Assembly (NCBI GenBank): GCA_948470475.1
Contig: OX419336.1
Location: 10,210,630-10,274,629, forward strand
From: Galaxea fascicularis
Lineage: Eukaryota > Cnidaria > Anthozoa > Scleractinia > Euphylliidae
Direction: 5' to 3'
DNA length: 64,000 nt
Shown: piece by piece, positions 29,601 through 37,390 of the stretch
Layout of the letters: every line of letters starts with the position of its first letter
Numbering within the stretch: position 1 is the first letter of the stretch
Translations under genes and position numbers: made by a program
Notes under the pieces: generated by a model
What the model was told of the DNA's origin: nothing
The model's database searches: none
What the model saw: only the letters and a program-made list of their open reading frames with translations

Positions 29601-32600
29601 TGTTTTGCAAGATTTTGAGCTGAACTAATGTTAAAAACGTTCCAAATTACAAGCATTTGTTTTTCTCTGTCCCTGTGCAGGATTCGGGAGACGAACAACA
29701 GGGTTACAGGACGGTGAGGGAGAATTAACCTATTTTATTATCAAATTGCCAACGCTGTTTCTTTTTACAAGTAAAAAGGTATTGAATGTTTTATTCCTTC
29801 AGTTTGTAGCCCTTTACGATTACGATCCATTCAAAAGCTCACCAAACCCGAATCCCGCGAGTGAACTGGGTTTCAAAGAAGGTGACATACTCAGAGTATT
29901 TGACACTTTAAGGAAGGATGGCTTCTACGTTGGAAAGGTAATCTTCAACTTCGTTGAAAGTGTGACATAAAAGATGAGCGTATTGATTGAGTCGTTTTGC
30001 TTATATTGCTGGAATGCGATCAGTATCGTGGAATATCTTATTTATTACGTTCTTGTAGTCAGGAGGGAGCGACTGAAAAATTAGTCACTGCGTGCTGGGT
30101 GTCCCGAGATGGATCAACTTCTCATTCGGGAAGAGTAGAAATATTCCAATGCTGGGTTTCCTGTGATGGATTGTTGTTTCGTTCAGCGAACATAAATAAG
30201 TGTCATCATACTTTTGTTTTTCCTAAGTTTACTTCTCCTTTAACAGCTTAAGCACAAGAGTGGACTGATTCCCTCCAATTTTGTGGAAGAGGTGGCTGTT
30301 GCTTCTCCGCGGAAACTGGCAGCTGCCAAGGTAATTACTTGATATTTAGCCTGTTATTAGCTCTTTTTATTCGTTTTCAGGTATTTGATCTCGATGTGTC
30401 AGTTGTTTAGCCCTCAAAACAGCAAGGCTTCCTCAGTCAGTTAGCAAAGGGATTAATCTTCCTTTTTAACTAGGTCTAAATCTTAGCTAAACCGAACGAC
30501 CGTGGTCTAACGTTTGGACCTATGAGAGGATCTGTCGAAACAGTTTTATTTCAAGATTGTTGAGACACTCATTGAATGCCCAAACAACTGGCTATTGGGA
30601 TACTTATGACGAGCCACAAATGGTGGACAAAACTCCTTGGGACAATTAAATGTTCACAGCACTCCTGCAACCTTCCTAAAACGTGCATGTACCGTTATGC
30701 CTATCTAACCGTTTTTTTGTTACAGCCCCACCCCCACCCACCCTATCCTCTGAATGATGTTGAGGATCAGGAAGATTTGCGGTAGTCTTGCTCATGATTT
30801 TGCGACGGGTAGGTGGGTAAAAGGTGTGTTAGTGCACGCGTAAAGAAACACTATAAATGAAAACTTGTCCCAAGGTTTTTGTTCGTCATCGTAGGTCACG
30901 CACAAGATTCATATCGGAAAGATGCTTGTGTTATTTTAAGAAGTTTTTTACTTCGATTAGAGCCATTAGATTAACATTGGTAACATTAGGTAAACATACG
31001 GTATGTAAGATATGCCAACAGTTTTGTTTTGAGAGAGAGAGAGGTCTCACTCATTCGAATATTTTCTCTGCAGAAGCGACAAGCAGCTCTCCCCAGCCCT
31101 ACCCGGCCCTTCTCGAGAGAGAGTAGCTCCAGTGGAGGTGTCGGTTCGTCGTCACATGCAGCAAAAGAGTCCTCACCTCCCAGGCGAAAGGTAAGAAACC
31201 TTAGGGAGCAATAACGGCAAGAAATGTTGCCGGTGCACGGCATCAAAGAATGTTTCCCAATGCTTCCCCTGCATACGTGAAAAGCCTTCATCTGGACATC
31301 TTAAAATAAACGAACGAACTGGCGGACGGACTAACCAACGAATAGCGAACGGGAAAACATGAAAGTTATACCCGCTGCTTGTGCTGTGCGCAAAAGCCAG
31401 ACTTAAACAGGATATGAACCTTCACTGAGAAATCGACCTGTCCAGATTACCTCAGTGGTTTCACTGTCGTGTTCTTGCAGGCTGCTCTAAATATTGTTCA
31501 TTTCCTAGTATTTTTGACCTCTTCATCAAAACGAGGGTAGCTGCACAAAGCAAAGCTTTAGAACGTGTTACGGGACAGATTATATAACAGGCACACCGCA
31601 GGATTTGGTAGTTAACGGCTTTATTCTTGAGCAACCGGCTTCGTCGAGAGTGTTAGCACAACTGCGACTAGTCTCACTAGAGAGCGACTAAAAGGTGTCT
31701 AAGCTTACAGCCAACTCCAAACCAACTCCAAACCAACTCTGAACAATTCTCTCACACTTACAGAACATGGTCTATTTATGCTAAGAAATTAAGTTAATTG
31801 GCTTTTACAAAGGTAAATAGCATTCATATGTAGAAAGTAGGTGTTTCCAGGTGATCAAAGTCGGAAAATTAAAAGAATTGAAATTAAGTTGAGTTCAACA
31901 GTCCGTGCGAAAATTTGTAAAACTTAAAATATCTTGAAGGATGAATTCTGATATCAGAGTTAAATCGCTAGTCTGAAAGTAATCAAATTTTACTGGGATT
32001 CTGTCGAAACAGATTTTAGTTGAAAGTTGAAAAGGTAAGTAAAATTTAGCTGTAAATGGTTCGGCTGAGAACAAAGAACTAAAAAGGTGTTAGGATACGT
32101 GGCTAAGCTAGATTTTAATGAGGCAAGCAGAACCGATTAGTATGCGCGTTCTGCTGCGAAGGTGTGAGCGGTAGTGCGCCCTGAATAAACAAGGTTCGTT
32201 TTGGAAATTACTTATTTTCTAATTGACGGCGGAAAACACTTTTGAAAAAGTAATGAGTTTTCCGGCAAACTGAGATCGCTAAGGCAACCATTTCTTTAAG
32301 CTACAGAAACTGTTTAAAACTCTACTTTTCTTCGCCAACAGTTAAAGCCGCAACTATTTTTTTTTTGTGTGTGTGTAGCGAATATAATAATTAACATAAG
32401 GACTCCCTCTGTAGCTCGTGTTCAGGGTTGGCTTTCTTCCGCCCGGGGAACCAAACAGTCGATAGTCTGTTTTATTTATGAAGACGACACACAGTTGCTA
32501 ACGAAAGAGTCCTTACGTGCGAGTGGTGGCTCATAAGTCTCACGGAATTAACCTAAGATATACTTGCTTTACCCCATACTCCCTTCCAATAAATATATAA

Positions 32601-34615
32601 TCCCGAAAATATCAAGAATGATAAAATCTTAAGAGTGTGTGTTTACAAACGAGTATTTACTCACATGCATGTAACCTAATTTCCACTTCAAAAAACTTTG
32701 CACCAGGTCTGGCCTTAAGAGAGGGGCAAAATTCACCACGGAGCTGTCTGTTACCTAACACCTGTCGTTTTAAATAAAGATGAACAAACGAGTTAAGTGT
32801 TCAAACTGGAAGCAAATTCAAGGGAATGGCGACAAACGTACAAAAAGGCATCGAAGGGCAATTCACAATTAGGTGCGTTTTAAAAACGAAACGAACAATA
32901 CGAGGGTCATCACTGCGAGGTTACAGTCCTACTTAGGTACACTGTACTTGTAATTTCAGCTGTAATGGGAAACAAATTTAATCTTGTCTATTATTCGTTC
33001 TGTTAGGTAATGGTTGCGCTGTACGACTACAACCCTGAGGTTCAGTCGCCGCAAGATAACCCCGACTCTGAACTGCCTTTTAAGAAAGGACAAATGCTAA
33101 CTGTTATCGGAGAAATGGTGATTATGAGAATTCATACGTGAATCACTCGTCATGTCGCAGCTAAGATTTGCTATCGGAAATTGCAGTGAATCAATTGATT
33201 AAAGGGATCATGGTTTGTTTGGAAGAGGTTGTGGTTTGCTTTTGGTGTTGATGATTCTGTAAAATACCATTGTAATTTTGTTGACCCTTTAACTGCCAAG
33301 ATCAGCTGGGCCCGGTTGTTCGAAAGCCGATTAACATAATCCAGGATTAGCGTAAACTTTGGTTGCAGTTTTTAACTATTGGATGAAAGTTGTTTTCGCT
33401 GCTTTTTGTTTTTCAGGATTGACTTTCCCTAATCTAAAATTTTGCAGAATATCGTTATTGAACAACGTTTTGGGACAGAGAAATAACCTCCTTGATTAAT
33501 TTTTAATCCTGAATTAGCGTTAATCGGCTTTCGAACAACCAGGCCCTGATCATTAATTCACCTTCCTTGCTGCTATACATTTCCTGTACATTGGTTACTG
33601 AGAATTTTGATACCACCCTCTGGCTGATAAGTTTGTCTATTCTCATCACCTGTCTGCTGGACAATTTATTGGTATTATAAGGAGAAGTTACATGCAATGC
33701 TTATCACGTCTGGGAAGTAGAGGGTAAATACTCAGTCAAATGCAGCGCACAAACACCACAGGAAGTACTTTGCAAGATTTCCATTCGCTCACGAATATCG
33801 TTGACTGTGCCCATTCCTTTGTTCCGTGACTGTTCTGTGTGTTAGTCCTCGACTGTTAAAATAGTCTACCAGTGTCCCCTTCCCATGAAGTGAACTGATT
33901 ACATGGCTACAGTACAATAGTGAAGTGTAGTTTTTTTGTTTCTCTCCTTCAGAATGCAGATGGTTTCTATCACGCCGATATGAATGGTCAGCTTGGGCTT
34001 GTTCCAGGAAGTTTCCTTGACGAGTACACTAACGGGGTATGAATTTACTAGAAGAACTGGATTTCATAACAATGTTGCGATTCCCTCTAGTTCTTCACAG
34101 TCGTGTATTGTGCGTGAATTTGTCATGGCCTTATCGCTGGAAACTCATGCAGCACGCCTGTAAATGGTGTATGAATGTTCTTGAGTTGCTACTTTGGGGG
34201 AGACATTACTTACGCTAGCCAGCCGTGTGCCCCTTGCCTGAGCAATAGCTGCGCAATTCGCTGTGCGATAGAGTTATTTCGAATGAGTATGAAAAATAAA
34301 TCGTTTTCACCTTGGCTTTGCTTTACGTGGCTTTTGATTGATGGGCAGAACTCGCGCCCCTTTCTCAACCAATGAGAACCAAACCATAGCTTATCCGTCT
34401 TTACTTGCTCGCACCCATTCCACTTTTGGCACCGGCTCTTGGCTACTGCCTTCAATACTGATTGGCTCTTAACAAAACTCACTTAAAAATTACTCGATTG
34501 TAAAATTTGTTGCGGTTGTTTTCAGGAAATCGACAGCGGCCTGGAATCAGGAAGACGAGTGTCATTTGATACAGGAAGATCGCCGCGTCATCCTGTTGGA
34601 CTGAGCCAAGTATAG
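185..34615 (+). CDS. RIMBP: RIM-binding protein (RIMBP/RIMBP2-like), 3' part of a gene with more than 51 exons
   Basis: Presynaptic active-zone scaffold. In known RIM-BPs the SH3 domains bind proline-rich motifs of RIM and voltage-gated calcium channels. I joined 51 exons by splice sites and phase; together they give about 1,916 codons and end in TAG at 34613-34615. Order: coiled coil, acidic/proline-rich region, coiled coil, SH3, SH3, FN3, SH3, SH3, tail. The SH3s carry the RIM-BP signature (ALYDYDP, an Asp-Gly-Phe-Tyr turn, GL(V/I)P), and the FN3 has the RIM-BP pattern Ser-Asn-Gly...Gly-Tyr...Ile-Tyr-Ala-Asn-Gly. Nearly all junctions are phase 0; the exceptions are 22497/23305 (phase 2), 26504/26905, 27468/27862 and 28167/28428 (phase 1). 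The 5' end is outside the window. Vertebrate RIM-BPs have three SH3 and about three FN3 domains, so the layout here differs. Family identity is firm; individual exon ends are predictions. Confidence 0.88.
1750..2530 (+). repeat. Three tandem exon-plus-intron duplicates inside the RIMBP array
   Basis: Exons at 1899, 2175 and 2449 are spaced 276 and 274 bp apart and encode nearly the same 23 residues (core NENSLLKKQ). The upstream intron segments are also alike: a block resembling gcgatttaaatttcttgta, then a 'gacacaaacctttggaaactgc'-like stretch in shorter, variant form, occurs before each exon (about 1785-1830, 2070-2115 and 2320-2370). The homology therefore covers intron and exon together, as expected from recent unequal exchange. 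Confidence 0.8.
4540..4783. mobile_element. Foldback MITE in RIMBP intron
   Basis: The ends are inverted copies over roughly 55 bp. The left arm contains ccattttacagttg and a cctggcctgtgaatgg segment; the right arm contains the reverse complement (ccattcataggccagg ... caactgtaaaatgg). It has no coding content. The sequence just upstream (4440-4540) resembles the right part of the foldback element at 16408-16570, including the 'agactcgctttga' piece, so this may be a nested pair. Confidence 0.65.
5329..5772. mobile_element. 444-bp non-autonomous element flanked by TTAA
   Basis: TTAA at 5325-5328 and TTAA at 5773-5776 flank imperfect terminal inverted repeats (left gccgtgcaaacgaacgca, right tgcgttcgtttgctcgggg). 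The interior is rich in the word caacatgttg/ccaacat in both orientations. A TTAA target duplication is a property of piggyBac and Kolobok transposons; which of the two supplied the transposase cannot be told here. It lies in the intron before the exon at 5860. Confidence 0.65.
9007..11897 (+). CDS. RIMBP: RIMBP linker exons between the coiled-coil array and the acidic exon
   Basis: Exons 9662-9715 (18 codons), 10807-10953 (49), 11589-11723 (45) and 11826-11897 (24), all phase 0 with good splice sites; the last is again coiled-coil-like (Leu-Lys-Gln-Glu-Asn...Leu). A further exon at about 9007-9105 (33 codons, Ser/Gly-rich end, donor gtaaga at 9106) is possible, but its acceptor has no pyrimidine tract and an in-frame TAA sits at 8995-8997, so its start is uncertain. 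The middle exons have no recognised domain. Confidence 0.7.
11898..14536 (+). other. 2.6-kb RIMBP intron, no gene seen
   Basis: Starts with gtagga after the exon ending at 11897 and ends with taacag before 14537. A C-rich run sits at about 11931-11948. The ORFs here (for example 12303-12542 and 13074-13373) lack codon-like composition and splice partners. I see no transposon termini. Confidence 0.6.
14537..15625 (+). CDS. RIMBP: RIMBP large acidic and proline-rich exon (363 codons)
   Basis: The longest exon of the gene, phase 0 at both ends: acceptor aacag at 14536, donor gtaaga at 15626. The N-terminal third is acidic. Around 14930-15100 comes an Asp/Glu run followed by Pro-Pro-Leu-Pro repeats (DLPPLPESSPPPLPSEP). 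Then follow Ser/Arg-rich sequence, a second Pro-rich stretch near 15330-15420 (GVGPTKVPPQVLPKPQRP), and a closing coiled-coil start (LNEKVEFLERQLK). This looks like a disordered tether. The PPLP and PKPQRP motifs could be SH3 ligands, possibly intramolecular, but that is inference. Smaller ORFs in other frames here are shadows. Confidence 0.85.
16072..16497 (+). other. Unexplained 141-codon ORF inside RIMBP intron
   Basis: Open from ATG at 16072, but its end is set by a foldback element (16408-16570) that supplies the last codons and the stop. About 90 bp of it (roughly 16279-16370, with the word tgtttgccagaaaact) recurs after the foldback element at 16592-16720, the second time with an internal repeat and a strong donor (gtaagt) at about 16731. 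It could be a decayed, duplicated exon or chance. No domain is recognised; the Cys-Pro-Ile-Cys in the second copy is too short to call a zinc finger. Confidence 0.2.
16408..16570. mobile_element. 163-bp near-perfect foldback MITE
   Basis: Arms of about 65 bp pair end to end: left aataggccattgcctcctc ... agtgcgaagtttttgt, right acaaaaacttcgcact ... gaaatggcctatt, around a short AT-rich centre. There is no coding capacity. Related sequence lies at 4440-4540. Confidence 0.75.
17122..19060 (+). CDS. RIMBP: RIMBP: six consecutive micro-exons of 30 or 33 nt
   Basis: Exons 17122-17151 (30 nt), 17260-17292 (33), 17966-17998 (33), 18459-18488 (30), 18597-18629 (33) and 19031-19060 (30). All are phase 0 with AG/GT borders. 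They encode 10, 11, 11, 10, 11 and 10 residues, 63 in all, which is nine heptads. The peptides (e.g. LERKERELKIL, NQKKERELLTK) are strongly charged and coiled-coil-like, and they lead into the longer coiled-coil exon at 19301. Each could be dropped without a frameshift. Such short exons are easy to mispredict, but six in a row with kept phase make chance unlikely. Confidence 0.75.
17405..17703. mobile_element. Foldback MITE (AAGGCT ends)
   Basis: The left end reads aaggctggttttcacgag, the right end gctagtgaaagctagcctt, which are inverted relatives. The inside is rich in cataag/cttatg words in mirrored order (cacaagcataagcacaag near the left, cttgtgcttatg near the right). It lies in the intron between micro-exons 17260-17292 and 17966-17998. 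Confidence 0.65.
18658..18921. mobile_element. Small inverted-repeat element with AGCTTTCAATTGA ends
   Basis: agctttcaattga at 18658-18670 is mirrored by ttcaattgaaagc at 18909-18921. The inside contains several ccaatc/gattgg words in both orientations. It sits in a RIMBP intron. Superfamily unknown. Confidence 0.45.
19301..25058 (+). CDS. RIMBP: RIMBP second coiled-coil block (nine exons)
   Basis: Exons 19301-19378, 20149-20247, 20343-20408, 21519-21743 (75 codons), 22304-22497, 23305-23350, 23511-23567, 24332-24544 (71 codons) and 24996-25058. All are phase 0 except the 22497/23305 junction, which splits an AGG codon after its second base. The content is Glu/Lys/Gln/Arg/Leu-rich with long runs lacking Pro, as in a coiled coil. 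The exon at 21519 repeats a hydrophobic-Glu-x-x-Arg/Lys-Asp/Asn-Asp/Asn-Leu/Phe pattern about every 14 residues. The block ends just before SH3-1, matching the RIM-BP plan of a coiled coil followed by SH3. Confidence 0.8.
19637..19989. mobile_element. 353-bp MITE with GGGAGCTTAAG ends
   Basis: The left end gggagcttaagtgacgacg and the right end ttgcttaagctccc are inverted repeats extended by GACGAC/GTCGTC runs. The inside has the piece cgttctcgagaaaacc, a run ending in aaaatgtaaaacgcacgtgc, and a ttgccgtcatgcgctcac piece that recur at 36503-37060, so this is a dispersed family. A run of 19 C follows directly at 19999-20017. Confidence 0.75.
19999..20017 (+). repeat. Homopolymer run of 19 C
   Basis: Uninterrupted C tract 9 bp after the end of the MITE at 19637-19989, inside a RIMBP intron. 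Its length may be unreliable in an assembly. Confidence 0.9.
21115..21220. repeat. 106-bp foldback sequence
   Basis: gttgctcgaagcatggttag at the left is mirrored by gcacgcttcgagcaac at the right, with inner ggttagtgctaa/gggttagtgctg pieces. It is a small MITE or intronic hairpin and has no coding content. Confidence 0.5.
23586..23668 (+). repeat. (TCTG)n microsatellite in RIMBP intron
   Basis: Interrupted TCTG/TGTC repeats between exons 23511-23567 and 24332-24544. The ORFs across it are an artefact of the repeat. Confidence 0.85.
25269..25343 (+). CDS. RIMBP: Probable in-frame 75-nt RIMBP exon before SH3-1
   Basis: A good pyrimidine tract and gcag precede 25269. The following 25 codons (PFFGLRDTPKKGSEGDYE...) are open in the frame needed between the exons ending at 25058 and starting at 25509. 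The donor is gtgata, the same non-consensus donor used after 22497. Inclusion or skipping both keep the frame, so it may be a cassette exon. Confidence 0.5.
25509..25829 (+). CDS. RIMBP: RIMBP SH3 domain 1
   Basis: A single 107-codon exon. The SH3 starts near residue 17 (RYVVLFDYDPNKSP) and runs through ELELKLKEGDLLTV, GDMDLNGYFEAEL, and VRGLVPSLYVDEVE: the ALYDY, RT-loop acidic, n-Src/Trp-position and PxxY elements in order. The usual DGFYxGEL turn reads NGYFEAEL here. An acidic tail follows, then Asp-Leu-Pro at the donor gtaagg. In RIM-BPs the first SH3 follows the coiled coil, as here. Confidence 0.9.
26279..26969 (+). CDS. RIMBP: RIMBP SH3 domain 2 (two exons)
   Basis: Exons 26279-26504 and 26905-26969 join inside a Gly codon (phase 1). 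The domain reads RRYVVALHDYNPLHSG, EQLSFKKGDVMTSHGDVD, GFYRVDLN then GQTGFVPGHLVEEV, a complete SH3. It directly follows SH3-1 without an intervening FN3, unlike vertebrate RIM-BPs. His replaces Tyr/Phe in the ALYDY motif. Confidence 0.88.
26672..26769. repeat. Inverted repeat in intron within SH3-2
   Basis: atccttggtttaaacctttg at 26672 is mirrored by caaaggaaaaaaatttaaaccaaggat in shorter pieces ending near 26769. A small foldback element lying between the two halves of the SH3-2 coding sequence. Confidence 0.45.
27396..28167 (+). CDS. RIMBP: RIMBP proline-rich linker exons
   Basis: Exons 27396-27468 and 27862-28167, linked in phase 1 and leaving in phase 1 to the FN3 exon at 28428. The first has a short helix-like piece (EQILGMLDNIAQARV); the second is rich in Pro, Ser, Thr and Val (e.g. 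FKPSPEVANLGPSPRAGTAP), probably disordered. A donor-like gaag|gtaatg at about 27916 lies inside the second exon, but the frame stays open to 28167, so a shorter splice form is possible. Confidence 0.75.
27582..27744. mobile_element. 163-bp short inverted-repeat element
   Basis: Ends gggctgtgctctacc and gtagggcacagcctt are inverted relatives over about 14 bp. It sits in the intron between 27468 and 27862. The ORF across it is not a gene. Confidence 0.4.
28428..29201 (+). CDS. RIMBP: RIMBP fibronectin type III domain (three exons)
   Basis: Exons 28428-28558, 28660-28713 and 29076-29201. The sequence begins PSPPGLFRVLRP, has the FN3 Trp (AVLLAWTLPEMDEFG), then SNGLPVKGYK, IYANGEIKLDV and ends LRFPIKFSIKTVAENGSSS, giving the core Trp, Tyr and Leu positions of FN3. 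The intron after 28558 begins with GC instead of GT (AG|GCAAGT), the standard minor GC-AG form. Only one FN3 can be recognised in the window, where vertebrate RIM-BPs have about three; others may be lost or too diverged. Confidence 0.85.
29567..30330 (+). CDS. RIMBP: RIMBP SH3 domain 3 with two short leading exons
   Basis: Exons 29567-29590 (8 codons), 29681-29713 (11 codons), 29803-29937 and 30247-30330. The SH3 runs FVALYDYDPFKSSPNPNP, ELGFKEGDILRVFDTLRKDG, FYVGK, then LKHKSGLIPSNFVEEV. This is the best match in the window to the RIM-BP SH3-II/III consensus. Both leading exons are acidic, phase 0 and short enough to be regulated micro-exons. Confidence 0.9.
30726..30781 (+). other. Possible alternative RIMBP exon (frame-breaking)
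   Basis: After ttacag at 30725 the frame reads PHPHPPYPLNDVEDQEDLR and then TAG. A donor gtagtc after 30781 would give a 56-nt exon that shifts the frame. The downstream SH3-4 needs the phase obtained by skipping it, so if used it would end the protein after SH3-3. Could also be chance. Confidence 0.2.
31074..31190 (+). CDS. RIMBP: RIMBP Ser-rich linker exon between SH3-3 and SH3-4
   Basis: 39 codons, phase 0, acceptor ctctgcag and donor gtaaga. Content KRQAALPSPTRPFSRE, a Ser/Gly run, then PPRRK: a basic and Ser-rich disordered linker. Confidence 0.8.
31191..33006 (+). other. 1.8-kb RIMBP intron, nothing further recognised
   Basis: Bounded by the donor gtaaga and the acceptor tgttag. No ORF of note and no clear transposon termini. 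Moderately AT-rich with a short (GT)n at about 32370. Confidence 0.6.
33007..34615 (+). CDS. RIMBP: RIMBP SH3 domain 4 and C-terminal end
   Basis: Exons 33007-33117, 33953-34036 and 34526-34615. SH3: VMVALYDYNPEVQSPQDN, ELPFKKGQMLTVIGEM, then NADGFYHADMNGQLGLVPG and SFLDEY. The 28-codon second exon completes the fold, and the last exon gives a 29-residue basic/Ser tail (ESGRRVSFDTGRSPRHPVG...) ending in TAG. The intron after 33117 starts gtgatt, a weak donor. A MITE sits in the intron at 33308-33546. Confidence 0.9.
33308..33546. mobile_element. 239-bp MITE with GGGCCCGGTTG-type ends
   Basis: The left end gggcccggttgttcgaaagc and the right end gctttcgaacaaccaggccc are inverted repeats that continue as gattaac/gttaatc. 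Its terminus shares GGGCCCGGTTG with the element at 61447-62204, suggesting the same superfamily. Confidence 0.75.
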
Positions 34616-35127
34616 ATCATTCTCCTTTAGTTCTGAATTACGTCGTTCGTGTTATTTTGATTGAAATTTATTTTGAAGAGGGGAGCCATGCCAGCTCTTA
34701 AAAGGCTAAGAATGTACAATTTTATGAATTTTAGTTTCCATTTTTATCATTTTAGCGCTTTTATTTACGTCTGAAAACCGCTTTAAAACCTGTATATCAC
34801 AGGGCAAATTACGTGTAAATAGGACAAGATTTTATTCTGTATATAGCGGCAACCTTTGTATATTTTCTCAACCGGTGGATGTAACTTGTGACTGTAAAAA
34901 GTGCTTCTGAATATCCGTAATATATTACGACGTTTACAAAATTACTTGCTATAAGATATTTATGAAAGTTGAAAAAGTACGCGTTAAGAACGAAAACCAA
35001 CTGTATTAAGTTTATTTTTTTATCAGTAAAGAAGCAAGTTATTCGCCCATATGCTTGATTTTGTTTTAGTTTGTTCTTTTTGGTTCTTTATTCTGCCCCT
35101 CTCAGCGGCAAAGCTTTTACAGCCTTC
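34616..35127 (+). other. RIMBP 3' untranslated/flanking region
   Basis: Follows the TAG at 34615. No ORF. Part of it (about 34645-34800, including acaattttatgaattt and aaaaccgctttaaaacct) is repeated at 45350-46135. I cannot place the poly(A) site with certainty; an aataaa-like word in the repeat at 35762 is the first obvious one downstream. Confidence 0.5.
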
Positions 35128-35448
35128 ATCATCAAAGCCGTCATCATCATTGTCATCGTCATCATTTTCACCATCACCTCTATTACTCAGTGCCATCACC
35201 ATCACCACCATTACCTTCATCATCATCGTCATCATCACCATCATCATCATCACCACCACCATCATCATCATCATCATCATCATCATCATTATCATCATCA
35301 CCATTATTACCACCACCGCACCACTACCACTGCCATCATGATCGTCATCGTCATCATCATTATTATCATCATCACCATTATCACCACCACTGCACCACTG
35401 CCATCATCATCATCATCATCACCACCCCCACTACCACTACCATCACCA
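35128..35448 (+). repeat. ATC/CCA trinucleotide microsatellite
   Basis: About 320 bp of ATC and ACC triplets. It creates long spurious His/Ser/Ile/Met ORFs on both strands. A second such tract lies at 46135-46345 beside a copy of the same flanking DNA. Confidence 0.95.
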
Positions 35449-35449
35449 C

Positions 35450-35990
35450 CTATTGTTTTCTATTTTTAGTACGTACTTTAAGCAGTCGTTTCTTTTCCCT
35501 ATACCTTTGTTACATATTTTAATGCTTTGTTATCATTTTTACATCTTTTACAACTGTATACATACACGGTAATTCTTAATGATTTTGACAATGGCCGGTC
35601 GAACGGTCGAAAGCTTTGTTATTTTTTACCTTTGTTTGATTAGTTTTAGTTTGTTTTTCTATTCGCTCTCAAGTGCACTACAGTTGGGCACCGCAGAGAG
35701 GAGGGGTTGGGAACCGGAGCCCCCTCCCCATGTTTCCCCCTACTTTTTGTACAGTTTAGTAAAATAAAAAGTTCTTTCTTCCTTACTTGCTTCTTTACTT
35801 ACTTCACTAACTAATTAATGAATTAATTGCTTACTTTCTTCCTTGCTTACTTAGCTGCTTGCTTAATTTACTTTGTTACTGTACTTTAACTTTCTTTTTG
35901 CTCTCCTTCCTTACTTCATTAATTGCTTACTTACTTTACTAACCTACTTGATTTAAAATAAAGTGCTTTCTTGCTTGCTTACTTTACACA
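35450..35990 (+). repeat. Dispersed retroposon-like tail with TTAC-rich simple sequence
   Basis: Resembles 39360-39730: the shared order is a T-rich stretch, actacag..gg.accgcagag, a 'ttttgtacagtttagtaaa' block, an A-rich stretch, then cttacttgctt repeats. Probably 3' ends of a retroposon family with a TTAC-like tail; family not identified. Confidence 0.5.
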
Positions 35991-36502
35991 GTGACTTCAC
36001 ACGGTTGCCACGGTCGGGGTAAAATCAGGAAAACCTGATTTTTTCATGGTCGGAAAAGTCAGATTCTAAATTCTACCTGAAAATCAGGAAATTTTACTTG
36101 GATACCCACGAGGTTTTGGTAGGGGCAAACAAATTAATTTGTGTGGCCTTGCTGCTGACTCAATGCCCACGGATTTCTAATGGGTGGTCAGCCAAAATGG
36201 GTTTGTGATTAGTGAAAAGTCAGGGGAATATCAGGGAATTTTACTATCCTAATGAATGGCAACCCTACCTTACTTACTGAGTTATTCAATTGCGTACTTG
36301 TTTCCTTAATAGGGAGTTTATGAGAGGGTGCTCTTCTCGCTTAGGGTTAAAATTTCGGATTTATTTCTCACTAACGGTGTTCCAGGCTAAAAAGCCAGTA
36401 GTTTTGGTCGTAAAGGTCTCGTTTAGATTTGAAATCTATATTTTTACAAGGTTAAATTAGTATGAACGAGGTCAAAGTAATGAAAAAGAAAGAGGATTTT
36501 GC

Positions 36503-37060
36503 CGTCATTCACTCAGGTTCTCGAGGAAACCTAAAATTTGGTCATTTAATGTTATTAAGGAGCTTGAGCAACGACGACGACGGCGGCAACAAGAGCGCCA
36601 CAAAGCAATGGGATTAATGAGCCAAAACAATACTCTGCACGTGCGTTCTACATTTTGGTACATTTCTTTGCCATCCTCCGCAAAACAACAACGTGAAATG
36701 ACCAAATTTTAGGTTTTCTCGAGAACGTGAGTGCATGACGGCAAGTTTTTCTTTCGTTTTCTGTGCGTTTAAACCGTTCACAGTAATTTAGGCCCTGGAA
36801 AGCTCGCCAGCTTTTTTCACGTTAAACAAATTGGAATAATAGCGAAAGAGTGACAAAAACGAGAATTTGTATTTTGAAATGACGTTCTCGTTGCCGCCGT
36901 CGTCGTCGTTGCTTAAGCTCCTTGTTGTTTTACAGAGGACGGTAAAGAAATGTACCAAAATGTAAAACACACGTGCAGAGTGATTGTTTTTGCTCATTAA
37001 ACCCATTGTTTTGGGGCGCTCTCGTCGTTGCCGTCCTCGTTTCTTAAACTCGCTAATAAT
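36503..37060. mobile_element. Composite inverted MITE copies related to 19637-19989
   Basis: aaggagcttgagcaacgacg near 36556 pairs with cgtcgttgcttaagctcctt near 36924, giving an inner foldback. The pieces ctcgag (36505-36545 and again 36698-36745, inverted) and gaggacggtaaagaaatg, and a run like aaaatgtaaaacacacgtgc, match the element at 19637-19989. The arrangement looks like one copy inserted in or recombined with another. Confidence 0.65.
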
Positions 37061-37390
37061 TTTTTACCTTACTTTGTTACTTTGCTTACTTACTCAGTGA
37101 ATTAATTAATTAATTAATTTCTTACTTGCCTCCTTAATTATTTTCTTACTTTAGTTGCTTTATTCCTTTACTCAGTGACTGTTGAGTGCATAGTACTTGC
37201 TTCCGTTGTTATTTTGCTACTTTGTTACTAACTTAGTTACCTTACTCACTTACCTAGTGAGTTAATTAATTTCTTACTTGCTTCCTTAATTATTTTCTTA
37301 CTTTACTTAGTTACTTTACTACTGAATTAACTAATTAATTGATTGGCGACTTGCTTTCTTTTTACTTATTTTCTTAGTTTATTTAGTTGC
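37060..37390 (+). repeat. TTAC/TTAATTAA-rich simple sequence
   Basis: Degenerate ttacttact and attaattaatt repeats downstream (in GPCR orientation) of the receptor gene. Similar tracts lie at 35780-35990 and 39650-39930. Confidence 0.8.

Noticed and set aside
35023..35522. Long His/Ser/Ile/Met/Asp ORFs on both strands
   Set aside because: They are translations of an ATC/ACC microsatellite and differ in every frame only by the triplet register.
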